A model generated the notes under the pieces. That model saw only the letters and a program-made list of their open reading frames with translations. It did no database searches and was not told where the DNA came from. Below are positions 1 through 9,738 of a stretch of 64,000 nt of DNA, in pieces. Each line of letters opens with the position of its first letter. Position 1 is the stretch's first letter. The translations under genes and the position numbers were made by a program. The DNA is from Profftia sp020342455 (lineage in GTDB: Bacteria > Pseudomonadota > Gammaproteobacteria > Enterobacterales > Enterobacteriaceae): positions 620,001-684,000 of the forward strand of contig NZ_CP080506.1 of the NCBI RefSeq assembly GCF_020342455.1. The letters run 5' to 3'.

Positions 1-560
1 CTGATTTTGTTGCTAAAGGTGATTATTTTCAAAAATTTGCTGAGAAAGTTTTAAATACTGTTATTGTAGATAAAATTACTAATATTGACATTCTTAAATC
101 ATATTTCGAAAAAGAACGCATAGATCTAGTTATGAAGATAGGTGAGCATATTAATATACGTCGCGTCGCTGCTCTTAAAGGAGAAGTACTCGCTGGCTAT
201 CTGCACGGTACTCGCATTGGCGTTATGGTTGTTGCTAAAAATGCTAATCAGGAACTAGCAAAGCAACTTGCAATGCATATTGCTGCAAGTAAACCAGAAT
301 TTATTAATCCAGAAAATGTATCCGCTAAAGTGGTAGAAAAAGAGTATCAGATTCAACTAGATATTGTAATGCGCTCTGGTAAGTCGCAAGAAATAGCAGA
401 GAAAATTGTTAAAGGTCGTATGAAAAAATTCATTGATTCAGTATCTCTTACTGGTCAGAATTTTATTATGGATTTAAATAAAACCATCGGTCAGTTACTT
501 ACTGAATATAATGCTGAAGTGACCAACTTTATTCGTTTTGAATTGGGTCAAGAGCTTTAG
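1..560 (+). CDS. tsf: Elongation factor Ts, 3' part (5' end outside window)
   Basis: EF-Ts is the guanine-nucleotide exchange factor that recycles EF-Tu-GDP during elongation. The reading frame is open from base 3 and runs upstream of the first internal ATG (132), so this is the C-terminal part of a longer gene cut by the window edge. The stretch EHINIRRVAALKGEVLAGYL and the following dimerisation domain match enterobacterial EF-Ts, ending in FIRFELGQEL with a TAG stop. In E. coli the order is rpsB-tsf-pyrH-frr, and pyrH follows here after 179 bases, so rpsB is expected just outside the window. Identity is certain; the true start is not visible. Confidence 0.96.
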   Translation, partial: DFVAKGDYFQKFAEKVLNTVIVDKITNIDILKSYFEKERIDLVMKIGEHINIRRVAALKGEVLAGYLHGTRIGVMVVAKNANQELAKQLAMHIAASKPEFINPENVSAKVVEKEYQIQLDIVMRSGKSQEIAEKIVKGRMKKFIDSVSLTGQNFIMDLNKTIGQLLTEYNAEVTNFIRFELGQEL

Positions 561-739
561 TGATATACAGTAAATTTTACTGCAAAATTTACATAAATCA
601 CTAAAATAATATAATTCTCGGAAATTATAATTATATTAATTATTCTAATTTTAGAAAAATTTTAATTTAATAATATCTTTATTTTTAAATACCTTCTATA
701 TTATTTTTTTATTAACTGCTTTTTTAGGATAGAATATTT

Positions 740-1465
740 ATGACAATCAATTCTAAATGCCTATATCATCGTATTCTTCTTAAGATTAGTGGTGAATCTT
801 TACAGGGTTCAGAAAATTTTGGTATTAATGCAGGTGTGCTAAAACTTATAGTGCAGGAAATAAAAGATTTAGTGGAATTAGGTATTCAAGTAGGAATTGT
901 GATTGGAGGGGGTAACCTGTTTCGTGGTTATAGCTTAGCACGTATTGGTATCAGTCGTATTGTTGGCGATCATATGGGGATATTAGCCACTGTAATTAAC
1001 GGTTTAGCAATGCGTGATGCATTACTTAGGTCTTCTATTAATACATACCTTATGTCAGCAATACCCCTGCATAGTATTTGTGATAACTACAATTGGGTAA
1101 AAGCTATCAGTTTATTACGTAATAATCATGTAGTTATTTTTTCAGCAGGTACGGGTAATCCATTGTGTACAACTGACTCTGCAGCTTGTTTGCGTGGAAT
1201 AGAAATAGAAGCTGATATTGTGTTAAAAGCAACTAAAGTTAGTGGTGTATATTCGTCTGATCCATTAACTAATTTAAACGCAACGTTATTTAACCGGATT
1301 TCTTATAAGGATGTTTTAGAAAAAAAACTTCAAGTAATGGATTTAGCAGCTTTTATTCTGGCTCGTGATCATAACTTACCTATTTGTATATTTAATATTA
1401 ATAAGCTTGGTGCTATGCGTCGTATCGTTATGGGTGAAAAAGAAGGTACCCTAATATGCAAATAA
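740..1465 (+). CDS. pyrH: Uridylate kinase (UMP kinase)
   Basis: Phosphorylates UMP to UDP with ATP in cytosolic pyrimidine nucleotide synthesis. The 241 residues equal the E. coli length. The amino-acid-kinase fold is recognisable from the N-terminal phosphate-binding strand (KISGESLQG, about residues 14-22), the GGGN loop near residue 58 and the TDSAACLRGIEIEADIVLKA region. Start is ATG with AGGAT about 9 bases upstream. It lies between tsf and frr as in other Enterobacterales. UMP kinase is normally hexameric and allosterically inhibited by UTP; nothing in the sequence suggests this has changed. Confidence 0.97.
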   Translation: MTINSKCLYHRILLKISGESLQGSENFGINAGVLKLIVQEIKDLVELGIQVGIVIGGGNLFRGYSLARIGISRIVGDHMGILATVINGLAMRDALLRSSINTYLMSAIPLHSICDNYNWVKAISLLRNNHVVIFSAGTGNPLCTTDSAACLRGIEIEADIVLKATKVSGVYSSDPLTNLNATLFNRISYKDVLEKKLQVMDLAAFILARDHNLPICIFNINKLGAMRRIVMGEKEGTLICK

Positions 1466-1557
1466 TACATATAATTAAGTCGTATAATAATATATTAATA
1501 TTATAGAAATAAAGAAAATAAAAAGTTAGTTAATAAACTGTTTCAAGGACTTTTAAC

Positions 1558-2115
1558 GTGATTGATGAAATTAAAAAATATTCTAAAACACGCATGAATA
1601 AATGTATAGAGACATTTAAATTAAATATTAATAAAATTCGTACTAGTTGTGCGCACCCTCATATATTGGATAATATATCCGTGGAATATTACGGAGCTAT
1701 TACCCCCCTAAGTCAAGTTGCTAACGTTATCGCTGAAGACTCCCATACTTTAGCAATTACTGTATTTGATCGTTCTTTATCTTCTTCAATAGAAAAAGCG
1801 ATTACTGTATCTAATTTAGGTTTAAATCCAATTATTATGGATAAAATTATTCGTATTCCATTCCCTGCATTGACTGAAGAACGTCGTAAAGAAATGATCA
1901 AAATAGTGCGTTCTGAAGCAGAACAAAGTAAAATATCTATACGTAACGTACGTCGTGATACTAACGATAAAATTAGATTATTATTAAAAGATAAGAAAAT
2001 TAGTGTAGACGAGGATCGTAAATCTCAGGATGAAGTTCAGAAGATAACCAATACTATGATAAAGAATATTGATATCTTATTAATTAATAAAGAAAAAGAG
2101 TTAATGAAAATTTAA
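1558..2115 (+). CDS. frr: Ribosome recycling factor
   Basis: RRF splits the post-termination 70S ribosome together with EF-G and IF3. The 185 residues equal the E. coli length, and the N-terminus MIDEIKKYSKTRMNKCIETF aligns without gaps. The C-terminal half is the charged helical domain typical of the family. The start is GTG with AAGGAC 9-14 bases upstream; no in-frame ATG gives the conserved N-terminus. It follows pyrH by 92 bases. An imperfect hairpin lies just downstream (2154-2189). Confidence 0.97.
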   Translation: MIDEIKKYSKTRMNKCIETFKLNINKIRTSCAHPHILDNISVEYYGAITPLSQVANVIAEDSHTLAITVFDRSLSSSIEKAITVSNLGLNPIIMDKIIRIPFPALTEERRKEMIKIVRSEAEQSKISIRNVRRDTNDKIRLLLKDKKISVDEDRKSQDEVQKITNTMIKNIDILLINKEKELMKI

Positions 2116-2153
2116 TAATATATTGTATTTTAGAGTAGTTTCAGAAGTATTTT

Positions 2154-2189
2154 GAGTTATGTTGTTGTTTTTTAAAAACAATATAACTC
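2154..2189 (+). terminator. Hairpin after frr
   Basis: A 13-bp stem (2154-2166 with 2177-2189, one G-U pair in plus-strand RNA) closes a 10-base loop in the frr-dxr gap. A clean U-tract does not follow directly; the next T-run starts about 12 bases later. It could end pyrH-frr transcription or protect the mRNA 3' end. Confidence 0.4.
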
Positions 2190-2229
2190 TTGAATATATC
2201 CTTTTTAAATAATTATTTATAAGGTTTGC

Positions 2230-3429
2230 ATGAAAAACTTAACTATCCTTGGTTCTACCGGATCTATTGGTATCAACACGTTGTCTGTAGTACGTGCTAA
2301 TCCTAATGACTTTAAAGTTATTGCATTGGTAGCGGATAAAAACGTTGATATTATGTTTCAGCAGTGTATTGAATTTATTCCGCATTATGTATCTATGGCG
2401 AATAAAAATGCAGCTAAAGAACTATATTTACGCTTAAAAGAAGCGGGTATTTTTAATATTAAAGTTACTTCTGATAAAAATGATGCATGTGAGTTAGTTA
2501 CTCTAGATAATGTTGATCAAGTTATGTCCGCTATTGTTGGTGTAGCTGGATTAATGCCTACAATGGCCGCTATAAAAGCTAACAAATGTGTTCTACTAGC
2601 TAATAAAGAATCTTTAGTAACTTGTGGACAGTTGTTTATGAATGCTTTAAGGGAAAGTAATGCTAAACTTTTACCCATTGATAGTGAGCATAATTCAATT
2701 TTTCGCATCATGCCTAAAACTATTCAAAATAATCTTGGTTTTACAACTCTTAGAGAACACAATATTTCACATATTGTTATTACTGGATCTGGTGGACCAT
2801 TGTATCAGTTACCAGTTGATAATTTTGCAACAGTCACAATAGATCAGGCATGTATACATCCTAATTGGTCTATGGGGCGTAAAATATCTGTAGATTCTGC
2901 AACTATGATGAATAAGGGGTTGGAATATATTGAAGCTCACTGGCTTTTTAACGCCTCTGAATCAGAGATTGAAATTATTATTCATCCTCAATCTATCATT
3001 CATTCTATGGTGCGTTATTTTGATGGTAGCGTGACTGCGCATCTCAGCACCCCTGATATGCGTATACCAATTGCGTATGCTATGTATTATCCAAAAAGTG
3101 TAAACAATAATCTTGAGCCTCTTAATTTCTATAAAATTGGATCATTAACTTTTGAACAACCAGATATATTACGTTATCCTTGTCTAAAATTAGCTATAGA
3201 TGCTTCTCGTGCTGGACAAGCTGCAACAACTGTGCTGAATGCAACTAATGAAATTGCCGTTAATGCATTTCTATGTGGAAAAATTCGTTTTATTGATATC
3301 GCATCCCTTAATCAAGAGGCATTATTAAATTTATCTTTTAGTGAGCCTAAAAGTATAGATGAGGTTTTAGATATTGACTATCAATCTAGGAAGGTTGCAA
3401 AACTACTTTGTGTAAAATTTCAAATATAA
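2230..3429 (+). CDS. dxr: 1-deoxy-D-xylulose 5-phosphate reductoisomerase
   Basis: Converts DXP to MEP with NADPH, the committed step of the MEP isoprenoid pathway that feeds uppS downstream. Length is 399 residues (about 398 in E. coli). Visible motifs are the NADPH loop GSTGSIG (residues 8-14), the DSEHNSIF metal/substrate motif, and SMGRKISVDSATMMNKGLE in the catalytic domain. ATG is preceded by an AAGG box. Gene order frr-dxr-uppS-cdsA is the enterobacterial one. It is also called ispC. A short tandem repeat follows the stop codon. Confidence 0.97.
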   Translation: MKNLTILGSTGSIGINTLSVVRANPNDFKVIALVADKNVDIMFQQCIEFIPHYVSMANKNAAKELYLRLKEAGIFNIKVTSDKNDACELVTLDNVDQVMSAIVGVAGLMPTMAAIKANKCVLLANKESLVTCGQLFMNALRESNAKLLPIDSEHNSIFRIMPKTIQNNLGFTTLREHNISHIVITGSGGPLYQLPVDNFATVTIDQACIHPNWSMGRKISVDSATMMNKGLEYIEAHWLFNASESEIEIIIHPQSIIHSMVRYFDGSVTAHLSTPDMRIPIAYAMYYPKSVNNNLEPLNFYKIGSLTFEQPDILRYPCLKLAIDASRAGQAATTVLNATNEIAVNAFLCGKIRFIDIASLNQEALLNLSFSEPKSIDEVLDIDYQSRKVAKLLCVKFQI

Positions 3430-3444
3430 TTTTAAGTAATATAT

Positions 3445-3484
3445 TATTTAGCTATTTAGCTATTTAGCTATTTAGCTATTTAGA
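3445..3484. repeat. Tandem repeat, 8-bp unit TATTTAGC x4 plus a variant copy
   Basis: Four identical copies of TATTTAGC (3445-3476) are followed by a fifth copy differing in its last base. It sits 15 bases after the dxr stop codon in the spacer before uppS. The repeat is non-coding and unit-exact, as expected for polymerase slippage. Confidence 0.95.
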
Positions 3485-3634
3485 TAGCTAGTTATTTAAT
3501 TGTATTTATATTTTAGTATTTTATTTTCAATAAATATTTATTAAGTATGTATACTTATCATAGATCTTTTATATAAGTTTAAGTATTTATATTAGTTTTC
3601 TTGTTATTATCCAATTAGGAATTAATTATACTTC

Positions 3635-4369
3635 ATGTCTTCTACTCAATTATCAAATACTCATGATATACTATATGTGCCACAACATGTTGCTATTATT
3701 ATGGACGGCAACCGACGTTGGGCTCATCTTCAGGGTAAGAGATTTATGTTTGGGTATAAATACGGGGTAAAAGCAGTGCGTCGTTCTATACATTTTGCTA
3801 TTAGCCATGGTATTAAGATATTAACATTATATGCTTTTAGTAGTGAGAACTGGAAAAGACCAGAGAGAGAAGTTACTGCTCTTATAGAATTGTTTATACA
3901 TACATTAGATAGCGGAATAAAAAGATTACATAAGTATAATATACGTCTAAAATTTATTGGTAATATCAGTCGTTTTAGTTATCGATTACAAGAACGTATT
4001 CTTAGATCTGAAAATATTACCGCAAATAATAATGGTCTTATTTTAAATATTGCTGCTAATTATGGTGGACGATGGGATATAATACAGGGAGTCAAAATAT
4101 TAGCTACTCAAGTAAAGATTAATGCTATCCAACCTAGTGATATTACTGAAAACTTATTAAACCAATTACTTTGTTTATATGATCTTGTTCCGGTTGATCT
4201 TGTTATTAGGACTGGTGGAGAGTATCGGATTAGCAATTTTTTGCTATGGCAAATTGCATATTCAGAGCTGTATTTTACAGACGTATTATGGCCTGATTTT
4301 GATGAACTAACATTTTCCAGTGCGTTAAATGCATTTACAAAACGCAATCGCCGTTTTGGGAATAGTTAG
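3635..4369 (+). CDS. uppS: Undecaprenyl diphosphate synthase
   Basis: Adds isopentenyl units to farnesyl diphosphate to make C55-PP, the lipid carrier for peptidoglycan and O-antigen. It has 244 residues (253 in E. coli). Motifs: HVAIIMDGNRRWA with the catalytic Asp at residue 24, TLYAFSSENWKRP, NIAANYGGRWDI, and RTGGEYRISNFLLWQIAYSE. The motif-I residue after MDGN is Arg, as in most cis-prenyltransferases, where E. coli has Gly. The ATG has only a distant AGGA (about 14 bases). It lies between dxr and cdsA. Alternative name ispU. Confidence 0.96.
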   Translation: MSSTQLSNTHDILYVPQHVAIIMDGNRRWAHLQGKRFMFGYKYGVKAVRRSIHFAISHGIKILTLYAFSSENWKRPEREVTALIELFIHTLDSGIKRLHKYNIRLKFIGNISRFSYRLQERILRSENITANNNGLILNIAANYGGRWDIIQGVKILATQVKINAIQPSDITENLLNQLLCLYDLVPVDLVIRTGGEYRISNFLLWQIAYSELYFTDVLWPDFDELTFSSALNAFTKRNRRFGNS

Positions 4370-4409
4370 ATCTAAAAAAATATTTCATGCATTATAATGG
4401 AGGTATATT

Positions 4410-5255
4410 TTGTTAAAATTTAGAATTATAACAACTGTAATTTTAACACCTATTATTATTGCGTCACTATTTTTATTACCTCCCATTGGTTTTTCAATTA
4501 TAACTTTAGTTATATGTATGTTAGCTGCTTGGGAGTGGGGACAGCTTGCTGGATTTACAGTAAATATACATCGTATGTTCATTGCTCTTTTTTTTGGTGT
4601 ATTGTTAGCATTATTAATGTATAATGACTTATATAAATTTAATGTTGATTTACGTTTAACTTTTAACTCTCTATGGGTATCTATTTTTTGGTGGATTACT
4701 GCTTTATTATTAGTTTTATTTTATCCACAGTCTGCATGGTGGTGGAAGCATTCTCGAATCTTAAAAATAATATTCGGAGCAGCTACTATTATTCCATTTT
4801 TTGGGGGAGTAATTGCATTGCGCCAATATGGATATGCAACTGATTATTATCAAGGAGCATGGCATCTTCTTTATATAATGTGTTTAGTATGGGGAGCTGA
4901 TTCTGGAGCTTATATATTTGGTAATATATTTGGTAAAAATAAATTATGTCCCCAGGTTTCTTTAGGAAAAACCTGGGAAGGCTTTATAGGTGGATTAACC
5001 ACTACATACCTAATATCTAGAGTATTAGGTCTTTATGTACCTATCACTCTCCATGCTAATGGTTTACTATTTTATTCTATTGTAGCAGTATTAACTTCCA
5101 TATTGGGTGATTTAACTGAAAGTATGTTTAAACGAGAGGCTGGAATTAAAGATAGTAGCCATTTGATCCCTGGACATGGTGGTATTCTTGATCGTATAGA
5201 TAGCTTAACTGCTGCAGTACCAATTTTTGCATATCTTATATTATTAGTATTTTAA
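4410..5255 (+). CDS. cdsA: Phosphatidate cytidylyltransferase (CDP-diglyceride synthase)
   Basis: Inner-membrane enzyme that makes CDP-diacylglycerol from phosphatidate and CTP, the precursor of all phospholipids. The 281-residue protein is strongly hydrophobic with multiple membrane segments, and it carries the family signature near the C-terminus (SILGDLTESMFKREAGIKDS then HLIPGHGGILDRIDSL). The start is TTG at 4410, supported by GGAGG ending 6 bases upstream and by an N-terminus (MLKFRIITTVILTP) that matches enterobacterial CdsA. Starting at a later ATG would remove the first membrane helix. rseP follows after 28 bases. Confidence 0.95.
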   Translation: MLKFRIITTVILTPIIIASLFLLPPIGFSIITLVICMLAAWEWGQLAGFTVNIHRMFIALFFGVLLALLMYNDLYKFNVDLRLTFNSLWVSIFWWITALLLVLFYPQSAWWWKHSRILKIIFGAATIIPFFGGVIALRQYGYATDYYQGAWHLLYIMCLVWGADSGAYIFGNIFGKNKLCPQVSLGKTWEGFIGGLTTTYLISRVLGLYVPITLHANGLLFYSIVAVLTSILGDLTESMFKREAGIKDSSHLIPGHGGILDRIDSLTAAVPIFAYLILLVF

Positions 5256-5283
5256 TAGTTTATTTCAATCAGGGAACTGACTA

Positions 5284-6639
5284 ATGATTCATATACTCTG
5301 GAGCTTTCTTTCATTTTCAGTAGCACTTGGAGTGTTAACTACAGTACATGAATTAGGCCATTTTATAATGGCCCGTATTTGTAATGTTAAGGTAGAACGT
5401 TTTTCTATTGGTTTCGGTAAATCATTATGGAAAAAGATAGGTAGTAGCGGGACAGAATACGTTCTTGCATTAATTCCTCTTGGTGGTTATGTAAAAATGT
5501 TGGATGAAAAATCGGGGAATATACCCCCTGAGTATCTTAATCAAACATTTGACAATAAAAAAGTATGGCAGCGAGCAATCATAATTATTGCTGGTCCAAT
5601 ATCTAATTTAATCTTTGCTATTGCTGTTTATTGGCTAGCTTTTTTTATAGGAGTTCCTGGTGTACGTCCTGTTATTAATGAAATAATTCCTAATTCTATC
5701 GCTTATCACTCAAATATTTTACCAGAATGGGAGGTAAAGTCTATTGGAAGGATTCAAACTTCTAATTGGGATGAAGTGCGTATGGCATTAATTAGTAAAA
5801 TTGGGGAAAAAAATATTACTATAGAATTAGCTAAATTTAAAAGTAACAATAGAATATTGAAAACTCTAGATTTAACTCATTGGAAGTGTAAGCCAGATAA
5901 ACAAGATCCTGTAGTTACGATTGGCATAATTCCGTGCGGACCTAAAATTCAACCGGTATTATCTGACGTAAGAAATGCATCTGCAGCACAGAAAGCTGGT
6001 TTACAAGTTGGTGATAAGATTATTAAAATTAATCATCAATTATTACTAAATTGGGCGACTTTTATTAAAAAAGTTAAAGAAAATCCCAATAAAAATATTG
6101 AAATTGAAATAGAACGTAATGGAAAGGTTAAATTATTAAATTTAATACCAGATAGCAAGATTATTAGTGTAGATAAAAACGAAGGTTTTGTAGGTATTAC
6201 ACCTACAATAACTCCTCTGTCTAATCAGTACAAGTTAATTAAAAAATATAGTCCACTTATAGCATTTTATCAGGCTATTAATAAAACTTGGCAGTTGATT
6301 AAAATTACAGTTTCTATGATAGATAAACTAGTTACTGGTGATGTAAAAATAAACAGCTTAGGAGGACCAATTGCTATTGCTCAGGGTGCAGGTATATCAG
6401 CTGAGTATGGGTTAGTTTTTTACCTAATGTTTTTAGCTCTAATTAGTATTAATTTAGGGGTTATTAACTTATTACCACTCCCAGTTCTTGATGGTGGTCA
6501 CCTCCTCTTCCTAGTAATAGAGAAATTACAAGGAGTTGCCGTATCTGCGAGAGTACAAGACTTTATTTACCGTATCTTCTCTATTTTATTAATATTGTTA
6601 ATGATTTTTACATTTTTAAATGATTTGTCGCGCTTTTAA
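5284..6639 (+). CDS. rseP: Site-2 intramembrane metalloprotease RseP
   Basis: Zinc protease of the inner membrane that cleaves RseA in the sigma-E envelope-stress cascade and also removes remnant signal peptides. The 451 residues match the E. coli length. The HExxH site is at residues 22-26 (HELGH), the second metal motif is PVLDGGHL near residue 400, and tandem periplasmic PDZ domains lie between, with the typical SAAQKAGLQVGDKIIKIN. AGGGA precedes the ATG by 8 bases. Neighbours cdsA and bamA are as in E. coli. Whether rseA and rpoE survive cannot be judged from this window; signal-peptide removal may be the retained role. Confidence 0.96.
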   Translation: MIHILWSFLSFSVALGVLTTVHELGHFIMARICNVKVERFSIGFGKSLWKKIGSSGTEYVLALIPLGGYVKMLDEKSGNIPPEYLNQTFDNKKVWQRAIIIIAGPISNLIFAIAVYWLAFFIGVPGVRPVINEIIPNSIAYHSNILPEWEVKSIGRIQTSNWDEVRMALISKIGEKNITIELAKFKSNNRILKTLDLTHWKCKPDKQDPVVTIGIIPCGPKIQPVLSDVRNASAAQKAGLQVGDKIIKINHQLLLNWATFIKKVKENPNKNIEIEIERNGKVKLLNLIPDSKIISVDKNEGFVGITPTITPLSNQYKLIKKYSPLIAFYQAINKTWQLIKITVSMIDKLVTGDVKINSLGGPIAIAQGAGISAEYGLVFYLMFLALISINLGVINLLPLPVLDGGHLLFLVIEKLQGVAVSARVQDFIYRIFSILLILLMIFTFLNDLSRF

Positions 6640-6675
6640 AGGCACGATGTAGGTAAGGAAGTACGTATAATAATA

Positions 6676-9066
6676 ATGGCGATAAAAAAATTGTTCTTAT
6701 CAGTGCTACTTTTTAGCAGCGTCTTCTCATATGGAGCAGATCATTTTATAATAAAAAATATTTATTTTGAAGGCCTAAAAAGAGTTGCCGTCGATGCAGT
6801 TTTGCTTAATATACCAATACGAGCTGGAGATACGGTTAATAGTGAAGATCTGAGTAATACTATTAGGGCATTATATGCTACTGGTAATTTTGAAGATGTG
6901 TTAGTTATTCGTAAGGGTAATAATTTAATTTTACAGGTAAAAGAACGTCCTATAATTGCCAATATTACTTTTTCTGGTAATCAATATATAACAAACTACA
7001 TGTTAAAAAAAGACCTTGAATCTTCTGGTATAATCTTGGGTGAACCCTTAGATTGTACAATACTTGATGGTCTTAAGAAAAGTTTAGAGGATTTCTACTA
7101 TAGTATCGGTAAATATAATGCATCAGTTAAAATAGTTGTAACACCACTACCCCGTAATCGTATTGATTTAAAACTATTATTTATAGAAGGTCAATCTGCT
7201 CAAATTCAACAAATTAATATTATAGGTAATTATGTATTTACAGATGAAGAGTTAATAAGTATTTTTCAATTACGCGACGAAGTTCCTTGGTGGAACTTAG
7301 TCAGCGATCGTCGATATTATAGACAAAAATTTTTTAGTGATCTAGAAAGTCTAAGAAGATTTTATTTAGATCATGGATATGCTTGCTTTAATATAGACTC
7401 TACTCATATTAATTTAACTCCAGATAAGAAAGGTATCTATATTACTATTAACTTAACTGAAGGTATGCAGTATAAAATAATTGGTGTTGAAGTAACAGTT
7501 AACGATAGTAATTATAGTAAAGAGATCAATTATTTAGCTAAAAAAATGATTAATAAAGAATTGTATAATGAAGAGCAAGTAATTCAAATAGAGAAAGGTA
7601 TTAAAAGATTGCTAGGGCAATATGGATATGATCATATTAATATACAAACTCAACCTAAAATTAATAATATAGATAAAACTATTCAGTTGCAAATTAACGT
7701 CGACACTGGTCATCGTTATTATGTGCGTAATATTAATTTTACCGGCAACCATATTAGTAAAGATTTCGTTATGCGTCGTGAAATGCGACAAATGGAAGGA
7801 GCATGGTTAAATAGCGATTTAGTTGATCAGGGTAAGGAACGTTTAAACCGTACAGGTTATTTTCAGTTAGTTAACGTTAATACTCAGCCCGTTTTAGGTT
7901 CTCCAGATAAAGTAGATATAAATTATAAAGTTCAGGAAACTAATACTGGTGCGTTCAATTTTGGTTTAGGTTTTGGTACAGAAAGCGGTATGAGCTTTCA
8001 AGTTGGTGTACAACAAGATAACTGGTTAGGTACAGGAAATACCGTTAGTATAGGTAGTACAAAAAATAAATATCAGACATATGCTGATATTTCTATAAAT
8101 AATCCGTATTTTACTATAGATGGTGTTAGTTTAGGTGAACGTGTATTCTATAATGATTTTAAAGCTGACGATGCAGAATTATCTAACTATACTAATAGTA
8201 GTTATGGTCTTGATGGTACTTTAGGTTTTCCAATTAATGAAAATAACTCAATACGTACAGGTTTAAGTTATGTTCACAATTCTTTATATGATATGCAACC
8301 ACAAGTTTCTATGTGGCGTTATTTAAAATCTGTTGGTAAAAACCTAAATTATGCTACAAGAGCAAATTATACGGCCAATGAGTTCACATGGTCTTTGGGA
8401 TTGAATTATAATCATGTTAACCGTGGTTTTTTCCCTACTCAAGGAACGAAAGCCTCTTTAAGTGGTAAAGTAACAATTCCTGGTTCAGATAATGAATACT
8501 ATAAAGTAACTTTTAATAGCCAAAGTTATCTGCCTTTGGATAAAGATTATTCTTGGGTTATTATGGGTCGTTCTCGTCTTAGTTATGGTGAAGGTATTAA
8601 TAGTAAAGAAATGCCATTCTATGAAAATTTTTATGCTGGTGGAGCGAATTCGATACGTGGATTTCAATCAAACAATATTGGACCTAAAGCAATTTATTTA
8701 AATTCTAACGGTACTATCAATAAAATTAAATCATATAATGATGATGCAATCGGGGGTAATGCAATGATCATTGGTACTGTAGAATTAATTACACCGACAC
8801 CATTTATTAGTGAAAGATATTCTAATTCTCTACGTACTTCAATTTTTATTGATGCTGGTACTGTCTGGGATACTAATTGGGATAAAATATCTTATTCGAC
8901 TTATTCAGATTATGGTGATCCTAGTAATATTAGAGTTTCTGCTGGACTTTCATTACAGTGGATATCCCCATTAGGTCCATTGATATTTTCTTACGCACAG
9001 CCTATTAAACAATATAATGGTGATAAATCAGAACAATTTCAATTTAATATTGGTAATACTTGGTAA
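6676..9066 (+). CDS. bamA: Outer membrane protein assembly factor BamA
   Basis: Omp85 protein that folds and inserts beta-barrel proteins into the outer membrane. The 796 residues (810 in E. coli) begin with a signal peptide (MAIKKLFLSVLLFSSVFSYG then AD). Five POTRA domains fill roughly residues 22-420, and a C-terminal 16-strand barrel follows. The conserved barrel loop is present as IRGFQSNNIGPKAIY, the VRGF/IRGF motif. The last residue is Trp rather than the Phe/Trp typical of this family, so the C-terminal signal is intact. AAGGAAG lies 14 bases from the ATG, a long spacing. Intact BamA together with skp and lpx genes implies a working outer membrane. Confidence 0.97.
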   Translation: MAIKKLFLSVLLFSSVFSYGADHFIIKNIYFEGLKRVAVDAVLLNIPIRAGDTVNSEDLSNTIRALYATGNFEDVLVIRKGNNLILQVKERPIIANITFSGNQYITNYMLKKDLESSGIILGEPLDCTILDGLKKSLEDFYYSIGKYNASVKIVVTPLPRNRIDLKLLFIEGQSAQIQQINIIGNYVFTDEELISIFQLRDEVPWWNLVSDRRYYRQKFFSDLESLRRFYLDHGYACFNIDSTHINLTPDKKGIYITINLTEGMQYKIIGVEVTVNDSNYSKEINYLAKKMINKELYNEEQVIQIEKGIKRLLGQYGYDHINIQTQPKINNIDKTIQLQINVDTGHRYYVRNINFTGNHISKDFVMRREMRQMEGAWLNSDLVDQGKERLNRTGYFQLVNVNTQPVLGSPDKVDINYKVQETNTGAFNFGLGFGTESGMSFQVGVQQDNWLGTGNTVSIGSTKNKYQTYADISINNPYFTIDGVSLGERVFYNDFKADDAELSNYTNSSYGLDGTLGFPINENNSIRTGLSYVHNSLYDMQPQVSMWRYLKSVGKNLNYATRANYTANEFTWSLGLNYNHVNRGFFPTQGTKASLSGKVTIPGSDNEYYKVTFNSQSYLPLDKDYSWVIMGRSRLSYGEGINSKEMPFYENFYAGGANSIRGFQSNNIGPKAIYLNSNGTINKIKSYNDDAIGGNAMIIGTVELITPTPFISERYSNSLRTSIFIDAGTVWDTNWDKISYSTYSDYGDPSNIRVSAGLSLQWISPLGPLIFSYAQPIKQYNGDKSEQFQFNIGNTW

Positions 9067-9233
9067 TAAACAATTATATAAGGTATTTTAAATAGTAATT
9101 ATGCTAAATTACATAAGTTCTACTCTAAACATTTTTAAATAATTAAAGGTTTATCTTTTATATTATACTTACGTACCTATATAGATATACTTGTTTTTAA
9201 TAAGTACAGATGACGAAGGTAAGGAGTATACAA

Positions 9234-9734
9234 TTGAAAATGTGGATATATATAGTAAGTTTGTTGGGAAGTTTATTATTAGTTTCAGTACATACTGAGG
9301 CTGCTTATAAGATTGGTATTGTTAAAGTTTCAAGTATTTTTCAGCAGTTACCACAACGAACAGTGATCGCTAAAAAATTAGAAACCGAATTCAATGATCG
9401 TGCCATGGATTTACAAAGGCAGGAACGTGAAATACAGTCTAAAATACAAAAACTTCAACGTGATGGCTCTACCATGAAAGCTAGTGATCGTACTAAGATG
9501 GAAAAAGACATTATGGCACAGCGTGATATTTTCTTTCAGCACGCACAAGTTTTTGAGCAAGATAATCGTAGGCGTCAAGCAGAAGAAAATAATAAACTCC
9601 TAAGTCGTATTCAGGATGCTGTAAGCATTATTGCTAAAGATAAAGGATATGATCTAGTAATTGATGCAAATGCAGTTGCTTATACTAATTCATCCTATGA
9701 TATTACTGCACAAGTTCTAAAACAGGTTAAATAA
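9234..9734 (+). CDS. skp: Periplasmic chaperone Skp (OmpH family)
   Basis: Trimeric 'jellyfish' chaperone that carries unfolded outer-membrane proteins across the periplasm to BamA. I chose the TTG at 9234 (166 residues): AAGGAG sits 7 bases upstream and the product then starts as a clean signal peptide (MKMWIYIVSLLGSLLLVSVH, cleaved near TEA-AYK). An in-frame ATG at 9210 lies upstream of that ribosome binding site and would add eight residues before the signal. The middle is a long coiled coil rich in Gln, Arg and Lys, and the C-terminus DLVIDANAVAY...DITAQVLKQVK matches E. coli Skp. lpxD follows after four bases. Confidence 0.94.
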   Translation: MKMWIYIVSLLGSLLLVSVHTEAAYKIGIVKVSSIFQQLPQRTVIAKKLETEFNDRAMDLQRQEREIQSKIQKLQRDGSTMKASDRTKMEKDIMAQRDIFFQHAQVFEQDNRRRQAEENNKLLSRIQDAVSIIAKDKGYDLVIDANAVAYTNSSYDITAQVLKQVK

Positions 9735-9738
9735 AAAC

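Noticed and set aside
4721..4729. Perfect DnaA box TTATCCACA
   Set aside because: It lies within cdsA codons for a conserved Tyr-Pro-Gln region, is single, and no origin features are nearby.
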